Shown here: positions 22,499 through 33,923 of the stretch, piece after piece
How positions within the stretch are numbered: the first letter of the stretch is position 1
Layout of the letters: each line of letters opens with the position of its first letter
NCBI GenBank assembly: GCA_029844215.1
Contig: CM056721.1
Location: forward strand, 133,081,254-133,145,253
Source of the DNA: Przewalskia tangutica
Taxonomy: Eukaryota; Streptophyta; Magnoliopsida; Solanales; Solanaceae
Length of the DNA stretch: 64,000 nt
Reading direction: 5' to 3'
The notes under the pieces: model-generated
What the model was told of the DNA's origin: nothing
Databases searched by the model: none
Seen by the model: the letters and a program-made list of their open reading frames with translations, nothing else
Position numbers and translations under genes: made by a program

Positions 22499-22700
22499 GT
22501 GGATTGTTTGTGAAATCTTTGGCTTAGGGGATAGGCTATATTATTTGTGGGTTTGTCATCATAAAAATATGTATCTTATCCATTTAGTGAGGGGATACTT
22601 GGTGAAACTGGCCAATTGTAGCCAATCACCAATGGTCCATGGTGCCATGTCATATTTGCTTCTTTGTCATGATATATATTTATTTAAGGCCAAATATATA
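22499..22700 (-). promoter_or_regulatory. Promoter region of the PsbP-domain gene
   Basis: Reading the minus strand toward the ATG at 22498: two ATTGG (inverted CCAAT) boxes within 22610-22634, an I-box GATAAGAT (22573-22580), then ATAATATAG (22541-22550) as a possible TATA element about 45 bases before the start codon. I-boxes are recurrent in promoters of light-regulated plant genes, which suits a photosynthetic lumen protein. Function is inferred. Confidence 0.5.
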
Positions 22701-22859
22701 AGTGGCCTTTAAACTTGTCTTATTTTTTTATTTTGACATATTGATCATTTTTTCTGTTAGACATTCCAATTTTAATAAATTTATATTTATCAAATACAAA
22801 ATGGCAATCAGGCCAAAATAAATTGTGTTTAACTCACACACTAGTGATATAAAAAAGAG

Positions 22860-23060
22860 ATGAATAAAACGATATGTGGCAAATGCTATTGCATTGGCAG
22901 GGGATCCAGAGGCAGGCTTTGGAGTGGAATGAGGAGTTAACATGGGTTGTTGCACGCTGTAATAGAAGAAGTGCTTATGCAGAAATATATAGAATATCCT
23001 TGGTAGGAGCGATCCCCCATGCTCTACCCGGCGTGAATATGAACTCCAAACTTAGCACAA
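22860..23060 (+). pseudogene. LINE remnant (C-terminal tail of ORF2)
   Basis: The frame around 22900-23020 reads LEWNEELTWVVARCNRRSAY and then AEIYRISLVGAIPHAL. It resembles the zinc-binding C-terminal part of plant LINE reverse transcriptases (pattern W-[ND]EEL-W...K/R...Y-I...YHIW). No catalytic domain is nearby. A (TA)n microsatellite lies at about 23142-23160. Confidence 0.45.
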
Positions 23061-23359
23061 CTAACAACTTCTGCTCGGGCCTCTATCAAGCGAGGCCCTT
23101 CGCTACATACGGCTATCGAACACCTGGTAGGAAACCAAATATATATATATATATATATAATATGTCTATAGCAGCTAGTGTATATCACATCTAGCAGCAG
23201 AGGAACATCAAAGTGTTGGTGTTTCAATACAAGCAGAGGAGTGATACGGTAATTGTCAAACTTATTGTCGCCCAAATTCTTATCCTTGATGTATTCTGGA
23301 AAATGATGATGCCACTAGGAGTTTGCTGGTTTTAGATGATTAAGCAAGAAATTGGACTT

Positions 23360-23470
23360 TTAACACTCCCCGCATGTGCAAACCTCCTCGTTAACTGGAG
23401 CGTGAACAATATAATTTGGGGGTCCAACATCGGTAAACAAAGAATTGGAATGAGTTTGATTCTGATGTAG
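23360..23470 (-). repeat. Fragment of a TRIM element interior
   Basis: TTTTAACACTCCCCGCATGT, GTTAACTGGAGCGTGAACAA, GGGGTCCAACATCGGTAAAC and AATTGGAATGAGT are near copies of 16239-16340. The terminal repeats themselves are largely lost; the right side runs into unrelated sequence at GTAGGTAGGG. Confidence 0.65.
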
Positions 23471-23689
23471 GTAGGGTTTTGTCAGGTTCGTGTACGCAGC
23501 GGAATTTGAAAATTTGTGTTTTAAACCCAACAAACAACGAAATGTAGGATGATTATGTAGTAATGTAATACATGTAAAACATACAACATGTATATTAACC
23601 GTAATGCATCGATAAAATACTTACGGTTTGATATATCTGGAGTCTTTTAGTATAATGTCCGAGGGTGCGCACGCAACTGATCCTCGATT

Positions 23690-24130
23690 GATATAAAGTT
23701 GCAGAACGACGTCGCTTCTACCCTCATCCTAAACTCTCTCCTTCGTTTGTTCGAAAATTTTATTGTAAACTACAATATGAACGGAACGAAGATGAGTCTG
23801 TCGGAACTGCATGACATGCTCAAGACCTTTGAATCTTCAACTAGCAAAGGCAAAGTTGTGCTCATGGTGAGCTATACTAGCCGGCCCAAGCCGAAAGGTA
23901 AGGAATGACAGAAGAAGAATGACAAAGCAGTCGCTATGCCCTAAGCTATGAAGCCTAAGGGAGACGTGAAGAAGAAGGAGAATCCGGCTAAGGATGTATG
24001 CCTCAATTCAACAAGAAGGGGCATTGGAAGAAGGAATGCACTGCACCAGGAGGAGGAAAAGCACCAGGTGCTTCTACCTCTAGTGGAAAAGGTATGTACG
24101 TCATAGAAATATTCAATGTACAAAATAAAC
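23690..24130 (+). pseudogene. Copia gag relic with zinc-knuckle remnant
   Basis: The plus strand encodes NDVASTLILNSLLRLFENFI, VNYNMNGTKMSLSELHDMLK, then Lys-rich sequence and MPQFNKKGHWKKEC, corresponding to Copia gag up to the CCHC knuckle (the first cysteine pair is lost). Stops at 23906 and 23941 and a frame change near 23996 break it. Flanks at 23480-23690 and 24130-24300 look like decayed LTR DNA. Confidence 0.7.
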
Positions 24131-24357
24131 GAGCTAATCCGGCAGAAGTTCGAGAGAATATTTATATTCTAGGTCTCTGAGACTTAGAATGATTTATGAA
24201 AATCAAGTGTATAGTATAATGAATTAAACCCTCTATTTATAGTTGTGTTTTAGGTCTAAAACACTGCTAGGGTTACACGTGGGCCAGACCTAAAAAACGA
24301 GGCGCAGCAGGTGTCCCGCTCATCGACTGGGCGCCGCGCCAAAAATAAGAGGCCGCG

Positions 24358-24477
24358 CGCCTATGTCCCCATGCGTCGCGGCCCTATGTCCCATGTGTCG
24401 CGACCCTATGTCCCATGCGTCGCGACCCTATGTCCCATGCGTCGCGACCCTATGTCCCGTGCGCCGCGACCCTAGTC
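24358..24477. repeat. GC-rich 22-bp minisatellite
   Basis: About five direct copies of a 22-base unit, CCCTATGTCCCATGCGTCGC plus GA, with variants GTGTCGCG and GTGCGCCGCG, ending in a partial unit. It is strikingly rich in CpG compared with its AT-rich surroundings and lies in LTR-like relic DNA. Confidence 0.85.
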
Positions 24478-24599
24478 CAGTGTGGACGTCGTCTCGTTTT
24501 CAATTTAATTAAATCTGATATCCAATCTCGACTTAATTAAATAATCATTATTCATTCAAATGTCTCGATCATAAATCGAACATTTATATTCTCTCATTA

Positions 24600-25240
24600 C
24601 ATCCTTAGATCGAAAGAACAATTGACTTAATGTTACCGTACATGCCTTCACATATCAACACTAATCATATTAGGGTCTACACGGAACTCCTAGACGGCGC
24701 TGAAAGACGAACTTAATATGTGAAGTATATTTACACGAATCCGGTAAACCGAACCTCTATGTGGGAAGATAAAATCCTTTCATTCACGACACACTCAATA
24801 AAGGTTAGGATTTGCCAAGTGTCTATCCAAATGACTTGATCATTATATCTTATATATATTGGTTGACAACAAGATCATATCCTAGATATGTCTATTGCGT
24901 TGGCCAAGACCTTAGTCAACCTAATATCACATGAGAATCTGAGCGTTCTCTCGAATATAAATTCGAGAAATGAATCCTAATATTGGCTCAACTAACACCT
25001 TTAATCCACATTGTAATGTACCCAATACAAACCGTATCTCAACCTATACTGCATTTGAGCTTAGGACATGATCAAAGTATATTACTTTGTAGATAAGGTA
25101 TGTATCTCAAGTCTAAGGATTTCTATCTCCCACATGCTGATCATACATTAGACATTGTATATCGACAGGGTATACCAATACTTCTAAAGTATCCACGTGT
25201 CCATCACGAGTAACCATTACTCATAGCAATACACAATTTT
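24600..25240 (-). repeat. Decayed LTR, inverted homologue of 61300-61941
   Basis: The reverse complement contains AATGATCAAGTCATTTGGAT, ACACTTGGCAAATCCTAA, ATGAAAGGATTTTATC, and ATGTGGGAGATAGAAATCC, in the same order and spacing as ATAATCAAGTCATTTGGAT...ATGTGGGAGATAGAGGTCC on the plus strand at 61500-61900. It probably belongs to the Copia relic at 23690. Ends are approximate. Confidence 0.65.
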
Positions 25241-25728
25241 TAACTTTTTAACTCCAATGACACAATTTTTTCTCTTTAGATAAATGCCAATATATCTTTA
25301 ATTTTTGAATGCTAAATCATATATTTGAAAGAAATCATAGACTTATGGTGAAAGGGTTATGTCAAGGAGGCGACAAACTTAAATGAAGAAGAAAAGTAAA
25401 TGAAAAAGAATAAATAAAAACATTATTTTATTAAAAAAGAGAAAAAATTACTGATGTATTCATGCATTCAACTTCAAGTGTATATCACTTTTTGAGTCAT
25501 ATTTGCGTGATGTGTTTAATAGATACATATTTATTAAGATTGAAGTGTCTAATAGAAAGAGAAAAAAGTCTATTAAAGAGTCGAGACGAAAGAATGTGAA
25601 AAGTATAAGGGGCCTCCTATGTGTGTGTTTTTATAAAAAAATATTTCGAGAAACTACTACAAAACATACTTAATCGTGGTATGGAAAAAAAGATATTACA
25701 TCGAAAGATTCCATAGTAAACTTATTTC
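25241..25728. other. AT-rich intergenic sequence, nothing recognised
   Basis: No reading frame of known type and no bounded repeat were found between the LTR relic and the SINE target site. Confidence 0.35.
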
Positions 25729-25740
25729 AATGTATACTTC

Positions 25741-25959
25741 GTAATCCGCCTCTGCACTGCTTTGGCGAAGGCAGATGATCCTCATCGTGTGGAAGAAATT
25801 GGTCACAAGTTCAAACCCGCAGAACGCTCGACTGCCTTCGCCTCTTGGGAGTCACACCCTGGCCACAAGTGTGATTTAACCTACCGACGTGATTTGCCTA
25901 TCATACACCGGTTTACCTTGCACTTCGAAAAGAAGAATGCCGCGCCTTCAACAAAAAAA
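25741..25959 (+). mobile_element. SINE with 12-bp target-site duplication
   Basis: A 219-bp insertion is bounded by perfect copies of AATGTATACTTC at 25729-25740 and 25960-25971 and ends in an A-tail (CAACAAAAAAAA). TGGCGAAGGCA near the start and AGTTCAAACCC about 45 bases later are plausible RNA polymerase III A and B boxes. The 73-codon open frame inside it is incidental. I do not recognise the family. Confidence 0.82.
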
Positions 25960-26266
25960 AATGTATACTTCAATGGTATATAAAATTGTTGGATTAACTC
26001 TGATATCATATTAAAAATTGATTATTTGAGTATTTCATTTCAATCATAAAAGAATATATACAACAATAGGATGTAGTACTAATCTAGTTTACCTAAAATA
26101 TAAGATACTAATTATTTATAATCATTCTACTAATTGATTCTAATTTATTACAATTCTAATTACAATATAATTATATCTTGATTAATGGAGAATAATAATA
26201 ATAATTATGGGATTTCCCCATAATTATTATGCTAACATGATCATCATTGTTTGCTAATGTTGTCCA

Positions 26267-27409
26267 CAGGGTTGTCTTTCGGCCTGTGCTACCACACAGG
26301 GTCCAAAGATTTTAGGGGTCCAAAATAAAAATTATATCAACCCATATTTTCGGCCAACATCCAAGAACCAGCCCAAAAAATTATTAAATCTGCATCTCAT
26401 ATTTTCGGCCAACACCCATGAACCAACCAAAAAAATAAAATATGCAACCCATATTTGCGTACGACATTAATATCCCAAAGACAGCCCTGTCCTAGCCCCT
26501 ATAGTTCCTCATCTTTTCACAAAGTAATGCTTCCAGTTATTTCAAAAAATGAAATTTGCTTCCCAGTGCATTGTCGTGCTTCTCTCTGACTTTCAAAAAA
26601 TAAAATCACTTTCCCTCTGACTCTCTCCCTCTATGCCGACTGCCATAACATGATTTTTTTTTTTAATAATTATTTTTTAATTAAACAACGAATGATTTCC
26701 AAAAGTGCAAACAACCTTTTTTAAAATCGATTTTGAATACTCAGATTCAAAAGAAATTTTCAGAAATAAAAAGGAGGAATTTGTTTTAACTTTAATAGCA
26801 CAAAGTACTTTATCATCATCGTCGATGACAGATTTTAATGTGTCCGATATTAAATTTGAAAGCTTCAATTCATGTTGGTCAAATTGTGAGAGTGAGTGTT
26901 CTAACAAATTGGAGGCTTTGAGCATTACATAAAATTATCAATTTTTTACGGTCCTTTTTGCATTTCAATTACATATTATGCCTCCTAAAAAGTATGAATC
27001 TGAATATGAGAAGCGCAAGAAGAAGAAAGAAATCGAGGAATTAACTAAATCTCAAAAAGGAGCTCTTAATAAGTTTGTTATTAAAGAGACACAAATTCAG
27101 GTTGAAGATCAAAATGTTAATGAGAATATTAATATAGAGAATCAAACAGTTCCGGAGAATAGAGATAATGTACCCATTGAAAATGATAATGTGGAGAATA
27201 TACCATATGAGGATTTGGTTGATGAATTTGTTTTAAAAAGTGTTAAAAGGATAACTCTTTTAAAGTAGGGGTTGATTAACTTACAGTTATATTGAGTTGT
27301 TATTTACAATTTAAAATAACTTTTAATTATTAAAATCATATATTTACTTATATTAAAAGTCAATTTTTACGAATTAGAACAGGACCCTCAAAATGTTTGA
27401 GACGACCTG
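26267..27409 (+). mobile_element. Probable hAT-type DNA transposon derivative
   Basis: The left end CAGGGTTGTCT and the inverted right end CAGGTCGTCT are similar, and the flanks GTTGTCCA (26259-26266) and ACTGTCCA (27410-27417) match at 6 of 8 positions, fitting an 8-bp hAT duplication. GGGTCC blocks near both ends strengthen the symmetry. It carries the N-terminal piece of a hAT-like protein (26978-27268) but no catalytic domain. Confidence 0.55.
26978..27268 (+). pseudogene. N-terminal fragment of a TTF-finger hAT transposase-like protein
   Basis: 96 codons starting MPPKKYESEYEKRKKKKEIE, then LTKSQKGALNKFVIKE and an acidic Asn-rich stretch (ENIN...ENDNVENIP). Plant TTF-type/ZMYM5-like hAT proteins start this way: a basic MPPKK...KRKKK segment and a SQKGALDKF motif before the TTF zinc finger. 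The frame stops right after RITLLK, before any zinc finger or dimerisation domain, so this is a truncated remnant or a deletion derivative. Confidence 0.6.
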
Positions 27410-28049
27410 ACTGTCCACCATAAATTATATATAAGAAGAAATTATTTAATATTTTTTGTCTTTAATTACCAAATCTTTAATGTTTCCACCTACTTCATTA
27501 ATCATTAGAATATACATTGGATTTAATTGTACTAAATTAATTAACTCATTATTATCTCACTTTTTTTTTTTTGACGAAGGAATGCAACCGCCATTCTTTC
27601 TTTCAGTGCGCATGTGCAGAATATCCTAAAACTACGTCAGCCAATTAATTATTATCTCACCTTGACATATGAAAGATATGATTTATAATTTTTTCTAGTC
27701 TTTAAATACTTCAGAATGAAATTTTAAGAAATATTGTATCCATTTGAAAAGGAAAATCATAAGATTAATCTTAAATTTTTTGTAACTAGAAAAATTGGTA
27801 GTTTACAAGCTAATTTCATCACAACGTATGTTAGTTTCATTTAAAATTTTGACATTTACTCCAAACAATAATATTTGAGATATTCCAAATGGGCCTCGCT
27901 AATTTTCATTTTGTAACCTTAGGTCCCACACCTCAAAAAACTATAAAATGGAAGGTAGAGAAGAAGGGAACACTAGCCGATTGAACCGCCAAAAAGCAAA
28001 AGCCCTAGTCTGCCTTTTCACTTCATCAATTGCCCACTCTTTTGATGCC
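27410..28049 (+). promoter_or_regulatory. Upstream region of the makorin gene
   Basis: Mostly AT-rich sequence. ACTATAAAATGG at 27940-27951 is a good TATA element about 100 bases before the start codon at 28050, leaving a short leader that contains AGAAGAAGGG and AAAAAGCAAAAGCCCTAG. No other gene is visible in this stretch. Confidence 0.5.
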
Positions 28050-31000
28050 ATGTCGAAAAGGTATTCATTTTCGTTTTTCTTTTTCTTGTGATGCGATTCT
28101 TACGATTATATGTATCTGATTATATATATATATGTATGTAATCTACGTTGTCATTGAATTTAATTTGTCTTGTGATTGAATGAGATGCTTGAGGTTGGTT
28201 TTTGTTAGATGGTGATGTAGATATGTTAAAAAATGTATATCTAATGTTTGACAGAGAAATTGGTTGTTGTTTTTCCGGCTGTTGATTCCTAAGATTAGTT
28301 GAGGAGATAAGTTTTATGAAAAATTTAAATGGAGTTTCTCTAAAAAAATTGTTAGATTAGACGAGAAGTCAGTTTTACAAAAAATTAGAACGGTTCTTTC
28401 GAAACTATTTTTTATGCTGATTCATAAGAATGTGGGTATTAGTAATACATGGATTAAAACAACTAAACGGCAAAACTAACCCTCATACTAGTGAACAAGT
28501 TTTTATTTTATTCAAAAAGTGAACATGTATTTTTAATCCAGTATCTGTTAATTTATCAAGCAAGCATCCAATAAGAAATAATATCTGCATTAATAATCCC
28601 TACATTACAAACCTTGCTTTACTAATCCCTACATTACATTCCCTGCATTATTAGTCCTCATATTACAATCCCTGCATTGTTATTCCCAACATAACTTGTA
28701 TCTAAGCCAAATGACCCCTAATCGTTTGTTGTATGGTGTCTACTACTTTTTTTTTTCCGGATAGAGTATGTCTACCTCTGTTAAAAGGTAATATCTGAAG
28801 AATTGTCCTTTTACAATAACTATACAACTAAAGAATTTGACTGGATTGATGGGCAAAGTTTATTGTTAATTGTAATTTGTAAATGAATTTGTGGTCTCTT
28901 GTAGATGTCCATATGCACACTTACACATGCTTATATACTTTCCAGGGTTCTTTGCAAGTTCTTTGTACATGGTGCATGTCTGAAAGGGGAGTACTGTGAG
29001 TTCTTGCATGATTGGAAAGATCCTCCAAATAATGTAATGTTTTGGACATTATAGTTTTGTAATCATAGTTTTGATTGGCCACTTCACCATCTATTAACTC
29101 TTACTTGGCTTTCTTTTGCAGGTATGCACATACTATCAAAAAGGATTATGTGCCTATGGCAGCAGGTGTAGATACGAACATGTTAAAGTTTCTGAACAAC
29201 CTTCACTCCCATCTTCGTCAACTCCCACCACCCTCTCTCCTGGAATGCTAGCAGATGGTACAGGACTTCTGTCAGTCATCTCTTCCGAGTATTTGGCTTC
29301 AAGCGGACTTTTTTACCCTCCCAACCAACCTGTATGGAGTGAAAATTCAGAGCATCATGATGTGGCAGAGATTGGTAACATTGTCGACTTGAAGATAGTT
29401 AATCCAGCTGATCAATCAATTTGCTCTTTTGCTGCTGCTGGTAAATGTCCATGGAGAGGAAACTGTCCTTATATTCATGGAGATTTGTGTCTAATCTGTG
29501 CAAAGCATTGCTTGCATCCTTTCCGGCCTCAAGAAAGAGAGGAGCATATGAAAGCATGTGAGAAGAGGCAAAAGCGCATTGATTTACTGAAGCAAAGTCA
29601 AGAAATAGAGTGCGGTGTGTGTCTTGAACGTGTACTCTCTAAGACAACTGCAGCAGAGCGGGAGTTTGGGATCCTTTCTGAGTGTGATCATCCATTTTGT
29701 ATATCATGTATCAGGAATTGGCGCAGTGGTTCTCCTTCCTCTGGGATTGATATCAACTCGACATTTAGGACTTGCCCAATATGCCGGAAGCTTTCATATT
29801 TTGTTATTCCAAGTGTCATTTGGTACTCCACGAAAGAAGAAAAGCAAGATATCCTTGACAGCTACAAAGCCAAACTTAGGTTCACCTTTCGGTCTTTCCC
29901 CTTTTCTGTTTTGCGTTCTTTGTTTTTATTTTTTGTTTACCTGAGAGCCTTTAGAACTATAAGCATGGACATGACTTGTCTCGGAATGCAACAAACATGG
30001 AAATTTCTTTAAAGATTTTATGCAATTTCTCTAATTGCAGTTGCCTCACATTCGGCACTATTTTCAGTCGTATTAGGGGAATTTTCATAAGAGTATCTGT
30101 TTTATATGATCTCAAGTGCCCGGTAGGGACTGATGAGGAGTGTATTAGCACTCTGCTTTGGTTCAGTGATAAGGGCACAGTCGCGTGAAGAGTGGGTCAG
30201 ATGAACGTTACTGATTTGAACCCTAACCAAAAGTCTGGTATTTAAGTGGAGAAGAGTAGAGGGGCCGGCCCATTGCCTATCGAGTTTCGAACCGGGCGCC
30301 TGCTGGCCCTCGGGGATTTCTCCATTTCCAAAAAATGTAAATCTTTTTCTTGATAACAATTATGTTCATTTAGTGTAGTGAGATTTCAAAAGTCAGTTTT
30401 ATATTGTCTTGGGACATGTTTTTTTCTAAGATCCAGGGCAATATGCATTGTTATGAGCCCAATGGAACTCTTATAAATATTTTGGATAGGAAGGAAGAAA
30501 GAGAAAGAAAAGAAGACCATGTAGAAGAAAAGAAAGGAGAGAGAGAGGAGTGATAGTTTTTTTTAATTGAGTATGAGTAGGAAAAAAATGTGTCATTTGA
30601 TAGCGGCATTGTTGATCAAGTATTTGTTCTTTTTGGCATTACAAAAGGACCGTTTCACCAGTTTTTTGTTGGAAGAAATGAAACCTTATTTCTCTCATTC
30701 ATCCTTTCAGTTTCTCTTGCTAAAAATCATCCGAATAGCAAAAATTTCCTCGTCACCTTCATCTCCCTTTCTGTTGATCCAAAAGTTCCATTAGGCTTTG
30801 CAATGATGTGGTTTTATTGGTTTCAACTTTGAACTGACCCAATTTAGAGTCCCATATTTTTTTGATTTATTTGCCGAGTGCTGCTACTCTGTCCAAAAAT
30901 GGACAATACTCATTATTCTACGATTACTTTATTTTATGCATTTTAATCTTTTTGAAATTCAGTATACTGAAAATGCGTTTGTTATCTTGAAGTCTAAACT

Positions 31001-32403
31001 CAGAGAATGTAACACGTGTACTTTCTGAGTGAACTTTTAGGTTTAGGACTCTTAGAAGAACTCAATATTCTAATACTTGGTAATATGTTTATTTATCACA
31101 TCAAACTAGTCCGTCTAATTTATTCTGGGTGGTGTGTCTATGTGTTTCTTAAACTTGTTCATCTATAAAATGTTCACCCCTGCCCTTGTTCCCAAGGAAA
31201 GAAAAAAATATTTCCTCTTAAGTGTCTTTTTCTTTCTGACGTAATCTTTGTTTTTCTTTGAGCTCAGGTCTATTGACTGCAAGCATTTTGAATTTGGCAA
31301 CGGGACTTGCCCATTTGGAACTAGTTGTTTCTACAAGGTACAAATGTTATGATGTCAGTGTGTCTTTAGAATTTGAAATCAAGTGATTTGTTGCCATTCC
31401 GGTAAAGATTAGCATATGTCCTTTTAAAATAATGGAAATTCCTGGAGAGTTATCCGAACTTGTGTTGATGGGAGAGTAGTCGAGGTGCGGCGAACCTGGC
31501 CCGCAGACCGAGCTTTAGAGATTAAGCATGCCTTTAGCAACATTGTTGACTCATGGCGGAGCCAGAAATTTTGACAAGGGATTCAAAAAAATCCAAAAAT
31601 GCTACATCTGGATTCGAACTTGTATTTTTCTTATGTTAAGGGGGATTCAAAATATAATAATATAAAACAAAAAAAATTAATCCTATTTACGCATTAACTT
31701 TTCGACGAATTGAATAGTCTTCCTTGACTGGTTGATAGCTGACTTGAAGGAAAGGATTGACTCTTGTTCAGGACTGTATTGTGTCGCCCCATTTCACCGG
31801 AGTTCTTATGTTTGTCTTGTTCATGTGGTTTTGGTTTCTTTATTGAGAGAGGAGGGTATCAGACTTCAGTGACAGATTGGTCTAACAGGTCAAGGTTATG
31901 CAGAAATGCTTACCCTCTGATTATGAATATAGTTTGTAGTTACTTGATCTCACAGGGAATTGTTCTCTTCCATAATGCATGTTCCCGATAAAAGTTTATA
32001 TATTTCTCGCGATGTTTTATAAGTAAAACTCATCAAGTTATCTTATTATCCTTTTTTTCACGTTTCTTATCTCTATTATTGTTTTTGTTCAATCTTTGTT
32101 ATTTGTATTCAAAATGCATGCCTGATTGCTTATGGACGTTATGTCCACTATTGCAGCATCAATACTGTGATGGCCGTCTGGAGGAAGTGGTACTGCGTCA
32201 TCTTGATCATGAAGAAGGAAGCACAGTGATTGCTAAAAATATTAGGTTACAACTGTCATCCAATCTGGTTTCTTCATTTTGTTATGATAACAATGTTCAC
32301 AGTGTTTTCTATTTCTTTTGCTCCGTAATTGACTGGTTTATTCTTACATATCACTGTTACTTTCAGGCTCTCGGACTTCCTTAGCAATTTGAGAATAAGG
32401 TGA
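28050..32403 (+). CDS. MKRN: Makorin-type RING/CCCH E3 ubiquitin ligase (six exons)
   Basis: Exons 28050-28060, 28946-29033, 29122-29879, 31268-31337, 32157-32245 and 32367-32403 join with GT-AG introns to 1053 bases: 350 residues, slightly longer than the roughly 320 of Arabidopsis makorin. Zinc fingers: CCCH1 C7/C15/C21/H25; CCCH2 C35/C43/C49/H53; CCCH3 C134/C142/C148/H152; the makorin Cys/His segment GDLCLICAKHCLHPFR; the C3HC4 RING from CGVC (197-200) through CDHPFCISC to CPIC (251-254); and CCCH4 C290/C300/C306/H310. It ends FLSNLRIR. The start is fixed by the 11-base first exon ATGTCGAAAAG|GT. Makorins bind RNA and ubiquitinate target proteins. All ligands are intact, so the gene is probably functional. 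Confidence 0.93.
28440..28700 (+). repeat. Short dispersed repeats in makorin intron 1
   Basis: Four spaced copies of AATCCCT(A/G)CATTA(C) occur between 28595 and 28680, in an AT-rich block that begins near AACGGCAAAACTAACC. It looks like the interior of a MITE, but I found no clear terminal inverted repeat or duplication. Confidence 0.4.
30155..30345 (+). mobile_element. tRNA-derived SINE in makorin intron 3
   Basis: TGGTTCAGTGATAAGGGCAC at 30158 resembles a tRNA A box. GATTTGAACCC about 45 bases later is a B box with one or two changes. A GC-rich body with TCGAGTTTCGAACCGGGCGC and a tail at TTTCCAAAAAATG follow. No target duplication was found, so the ends are approximate. It differs from the other SINEs in the window. 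Confidence 0.6.
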
Positions 32404-32905
32404 ACAGTGAATATGCTTATAATGATTTCAGGGTGAGTTCAACTTTTACATATTTGCTTCTTTTTCTTTTATTTGGTGTCATGTTTTGCGTGTAGAAGGA
32501 TTTCAAAGGGTTTAGTTTTTTGTAATTTTCTGTAGTAGAAAAATAATTTCTTTTCAAATCATTATTGCGTGCAGTTTTTGACTGGTATTCCACAGTCATG
32601 CATTCCATGTTTTTTCTTTTATCCTTCCAATTAAAACACTTCTAATAGCTTTTCATAGCTTATGCTAATAGCCTTCAGTGGACAACCATTTAATTGATGT
32701 GTAAGTAACGACAGTGTTCAATTCATTCTGGGCATTCTTCTGATTGTCTGACTGCAGGGTTGAAGTCGGAAAGAACTTATATGTCTTCTAAGTGGAAACA
32801 AGATATTGCGTTTTGTAAGGTAAGCCGTGATCACTTTCCCTGGTCATATTGAGTCTTGACTAGTTGCTCCTGTAGTTGAATGGGCTGTTAATGTATTGAC
32901 TTAGC
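32404..32905 (+). other. Makorin 3' UTR with a possible intron
   Basis: After the stop at 32401-32403 a donor-like GGTGAGTTC occurs at 32430-32438 and an acceptor-like CTGACTGCAG at 32749-32758. Splicing here would put an intron in the 3' UTR. The exact polyadenylation site is not visible. Confidence 0.4.
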
Positions 32906-32919
32906 ATGTTCTAGATTCT

Positions 32920-33125
32920 TTCAGACGAGACTCTTTTCCCTAAGAAACTCTCCATCTATGGCTAGCATCGGACCTTCAATGAAAACAGTGCCAGTTCGCT
33001 GGTCTTGTCTAGGACTGGACAATAGTCGAGTTGAGCCCCCCTCTTAGATGAGATGTTTTTCCTAAAGAAGCTCACCAGCTAGTATTAGCATCCGTCCTAA
33101 GAAAACACTGCAAGCTGATGTTGTC
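32920..33125 (+). repeat. Diverged tandem duplication downstream of makorin
   Basis: 32920-33012 and 33042-33128 share, in order, GA(C/T)GAGA, TTTTTCCTAA-GAA, CTAGCAT/TTAGCATC(C/G)G, GAAAACA-TGC and T(G/T)TTGTCTAGG. The second copy leads into the hAT MITE at 33126, and the first into a short homologous stub of the same repeat (CTGGACAATAGTCGAGTTGAGC). A local duplication therefore involved the edge of the MITE. Confidence 0.6.
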
Positions 33126-33923
33126 TAGGTCTGGGCACTGGCTCGACTCAACTCGGCTTGCTTGTGTTTTAGCTCGACTTGGTTTAGGAAGAGTTGGGAA
33201 AAGTTCGCCAGTTACCATCAAAACTCGGCTCAGCCAAATCTTGGTTCAAGTTCGGCTCGATCGAAGCTTGATTTGGCTCGACTCGAACAATTCGGTTGAG
33301 TCATGTAATTATTACTCTAAAAATAAAAGTTTAAGCTCTAGAATTATATAAACTTGACTTGACTAATATAGATTTAATTTTTTTTATACTTAGTGCAGTG
33401 CTACTTTTTGCATACTATTAATTACTAATAATTTGTACTTCTTATGCGGTATAGTTACATTGTTAATCAGATTGTAACTTAAGCTATTCTAGGGTATGAA
33501 ACATACAAAAAAAAGATTAATCAATGAACTTAAATCATTAATGTAATTCAGCTTAGTATATTAATTTGTTTTCTGACTTTAAAATTTTAATATGTTCTTT
33601 ATAAAATGTGTATTCCTTTGGATTTTATGTTCTAATTTAAATTAGTGATATAAGTAATTCAGTTGCATTTGTATTCAATTCTCATTCTAAACTATGGATT
33701 CTTGTACTTTTTGCTTAATCAATTAATTAATATGAATTCCAAATAGGTTAAAGAGTTGACTCGAGCTCGGTTCTCCTAGGCTCGATTCTATTCTCAAGCT
33801 CGTTGAGCACGGTATTTTAGAAGTTTGATCGGCTCGACTCGGGTTCGCCTCGACTCGATATTATAGAAGCTCGGTCAGACACGGTGGTGTCAAAAGTTTG
33901 GGCCGACTCGACACTTAGACCTA
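33126..33923. mobile_element. hAT-type MITE rich in GGCTCGACTCG motifs
   Basis: The left end TAGGTCTGGGCACTGGCTCG and the inverted right end TAGGTCTAAGTGTCGAGTCG are alike. The flanks ATGTTGTC (33118-33125) and ATTCTGTC (33924-33931) match at 6 of 8 positions. Both subterminal regions are packed with GCTCGACTC/GAGTCGAGC motifs around an AT-rich core. No transposase is encoded. TAGG-type ends and 8-bp duplications fit hAT superfamily MITEs. Confidence 0.7.

Noticed and set aside
24358..24477. Possible CRISPR-like array
   Set aside because: Direct 22-bp units are contiguous, without unique spacers, in plant nuclear DNA; it is a minisatellite.
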